NCBI RefSeq assembly: GCF_001598355.1
Contig: NZ_BCYU01000019.1
Coordinates: 1 to 64,000 of the forward strand
Source: Sphingomonas asaccharolytica NBRC 15499
Lineage (GTDB): Bacteria; Pseudomonadota; Alphaproteobacteria; Sphingomonadales; Sphingomonadaceae
Direction: 5' to 3'
Length of the DNA stretch: 64,000 nt
Position numbers and translations under genes: made by a program. Below the pieces are notes generated by a model that worked only from the letters and a program-made list of their open reading frames with translations, made no database searches and was not told the origin of the DNA. Positions 62,907 through 64,000 of this stretch are shown here, piece by piece (positions within the stretch are counted from its first letter, which is position 1; every line of letters begins with the position of its first letter).

Positions 62907-64000
62907 TGGCGCCAGCTCCGCAGGATCGGGTCGAGGAACACTTCCCACAGCTGCCGCCGCTCGGTGATCAGGTTCGCCGACAAGGTCATGCCGGCCTTGA
63001 GCGGCCGGCCGTTCGCGCCATTGCCGCCGGTCCGATCGATCCGCACGCGCAGGCGATAAACCGGCTCCTGAATGCTCATCCCGGTGGCAGTGATCGCCCC
63101 AGGGTCGGTCGGGACCGAGGAGAGCGCGGTCACCGTGCCCGCCCCGGCGCCATATTTCTGAAACGGAAAGGCGTCGAACATCAACCTGACCTGATCGCCC
63201 GGCCGTACGAAACCGATCGCCCGCGACGGGGCATAGAGCCAGACTTCGAGCGTGCTGCCGCTCGGGACGACGGTCAGCAGCGACGTCTCGGGGCGCGCAC
63301 GTTGTCCGATCGCGGCGACCAGATCGCTGACGCGGCCAGCGATCGGGGCGGTCAGCACCAGGCGGTCGAGCCGCAGCAGCGCCGCACGCTGCTCGGCCAG
63401 CGCGGCGCGTTGCGCATTGATCTCGGAAATTCGCTGTTCGGACGCCAGGCGGCGCTGCGCCAACTGGCTATCGATCTGGCGTAGCGCCTCACGCTGGCCG
63501 ATCGCGCGTTCCTTCAACGCCTCGACATCGAGCTCGCGCTGAAGCGCCGCGGCCTTCGCCTGCTCGACCTGACGGCTCGACCCCGCACCGGCGTTCGCCA
63601 ACCGGGCGGCACGACCTGCTTCGGTCCGGCTGAGCGCGGCTTGTGCCGTGCCGAGCTTCTGCTGGCGGTCCAGCGACCCGATCGAGCCGGCCAGTCCGAC
63701 GCGCTGTTGCTCCAGCGAGCCGGTGTCGATCACCATCGAGGATCGCGCGAGTTCGAGCTGGCGTGCGAGTTCGGCGTCCTGGCGGCCCAATTCAGCCAGC
63801 TGACCACCCATGCCTTCGCCGCCGCGATCGCGACCCTGGGTCACCGCCACCGTCGCGAGCGGCGCGCCGGCAGCGACGAACTCGCCTTCGCGCACGTCGA
63901 GCGCGCGTATCTCGACCGAGGAAGGGGGATAAACTCGCGCGACGCCGCCGCTATAGGCGACCACGCCGGTCACGCGCACCCTGGTGGCGAAATTGCCGAA
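62903..64000 (-). CDS. HlyD family periplasmic adaptor (5'-truncated by the window edge)
   Basis: The visible 365 residues form a membrane-fusion protein. A lipoyl-like half (SSVEIRALDVREGEFVAAGAPLATVAV) is followed by a long coiled-coil of heptads (about 60-200), the second lipoyl half LTAPIAGRVSDLVAAIGQ and a beta-barrel domain (APSRAIGFVRPGDQVRLMFDAF). The frame is open to the window end, so the true start, cytosolic tail and membrane helix lie outside. It pairs with the C39 ABC exporter (4-bp overlap), bridging it to a TolC-like channel in a type I secretion system. Confidence 0.9.
   Translation of the reverse strand, partial: FGNFATRVRVTGVVAYSGGVARVYPPSSVEIRALDVREGEFVAAGAPLATVAVTQGRDRGGEGMGGQLAELGRQDAELARQLELARSSMVIDTGSLEQQRVGLAGSIGSLDRQQKLGTAQAALSRTEAGRAARLANAGAGSSRQVEQAKAAALQRELDVEALKERAIGQREALRQIDSQLAQRRLASEQRISEINAQRAALAEQRAALLRLDRLVLTAPIAGRVSDLVAAIGQRARPETSLLTVVPSGSTLEVWLYAPSRAIGFVRPGDQVRLMFDAFPFQKYGAGAGTVTALSSVPTDPGAITATGMSIQEPVYRLRVRIDRTGGNGANGRPLKAGMTLSANLITERRQLWEVFLDPILRSWRQ

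Noticed and set aside
1-64000. CRISPR array, prophage or insertion sequence
   Set aside because: No regularly spaced repeats, transposase, integrase or phage structural genes were found on reading both strands; only REP-like hairpins occur.

Overview
The window reads as a chromosomal segment of a GC-rich alphaproteobacterium, most likely a sphingomonad (Sphingomonadaceae). The basis is the set of large TonB-dependent receptors (TBDRs) with short plug boxes, TBDR/halogenase-like gene pairs, SLC45-like sugar MFS transporters, GFA and ArsR/SRPBCC gene pairs, and short mirrored intergenic repeats. This placement comes from gene content; no 16S gene is present. The only RNA gene seen is a tRNA-Leu(CAA).

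Region 1 (0-17.3 kb) looks like a catabolic block for an unidentified hydrophobic acyl-CoA substrate. It has three acyl-CoA dehydrogenases (two adjacent ones look like subunits of one heteromer), a double-headed TetR regulator, a spinster-like MFS protein, a TBDR, an SDR/GST pair, an AMP-dependent acyl-CoA ligase and a TesB-like thioesterase. It is interrupted by housekeeping pairs: AlkD-type DNA repair + GFA, and ArsR + SRPBCC + TetA-like MFS. The ArsR gene has an unusually compact, apparently leaderless promoter/operator. Region 2 (17.3-20.2 kb) holds a secreted EF-hand protein and an OmpR/EnvZ-type two-component system.

Region 3 (20.1-30.8 kb) is a maltodextrin/starch utilisation locus. 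A sugar MFS and a LacI regulator face a TBDR, a flavin-dependent halogenase-like protein, a secreted GH13 amylase and a cytosolic GH13 alpha-glucosidase. Two identical, inverted 15-bp operator candidates lie between the divergent arms. The last three genes are translationally coupled.

Region 4 (31-58.4 kb) is a large plant-polysaccharide locus whose enzymes fit side-chain removal from fucosylated xyloglucan or a related hemicellulose. They are GH31, two GH29, GH42, GH43, GH39, GH2 and GH35, with a Zn alcohol dehydrogenase, an IclR regulator, a LytS/LytTR two-component system, a second TBDR + halogenase pair and a small secreted protein. No endo-glucanase is present in the window. Three palindromes resembling the xyl-box class of LacI operators lie upstream of GH31, the alcohol dehydrogenase and the TBDR. 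Part of this region (about 44.7-51 kb) is visibly less GC-rich.

Region 5 (58.4-64 kb) has an aldo/keto reductase with a divergent LysR regulator, then a C39-peptidase ABC exporter and a HlyD-type adaptor that runs off the right edge, which suggests export of a double-glycine leader peptide.

The most interesting signals are the repeated TBDR - hairpin - halogenase architecture inside two different glycan loci (one halogenase is coupled to an amylase gene), the distributed LacI-like operators, the IclR-adjacent 20-bp-period repeat, the leaderless ArsR promoter, and a terminator-bounded AT-rich stretch upstream of GH39 that may encode a small RNA or attenuated leader.
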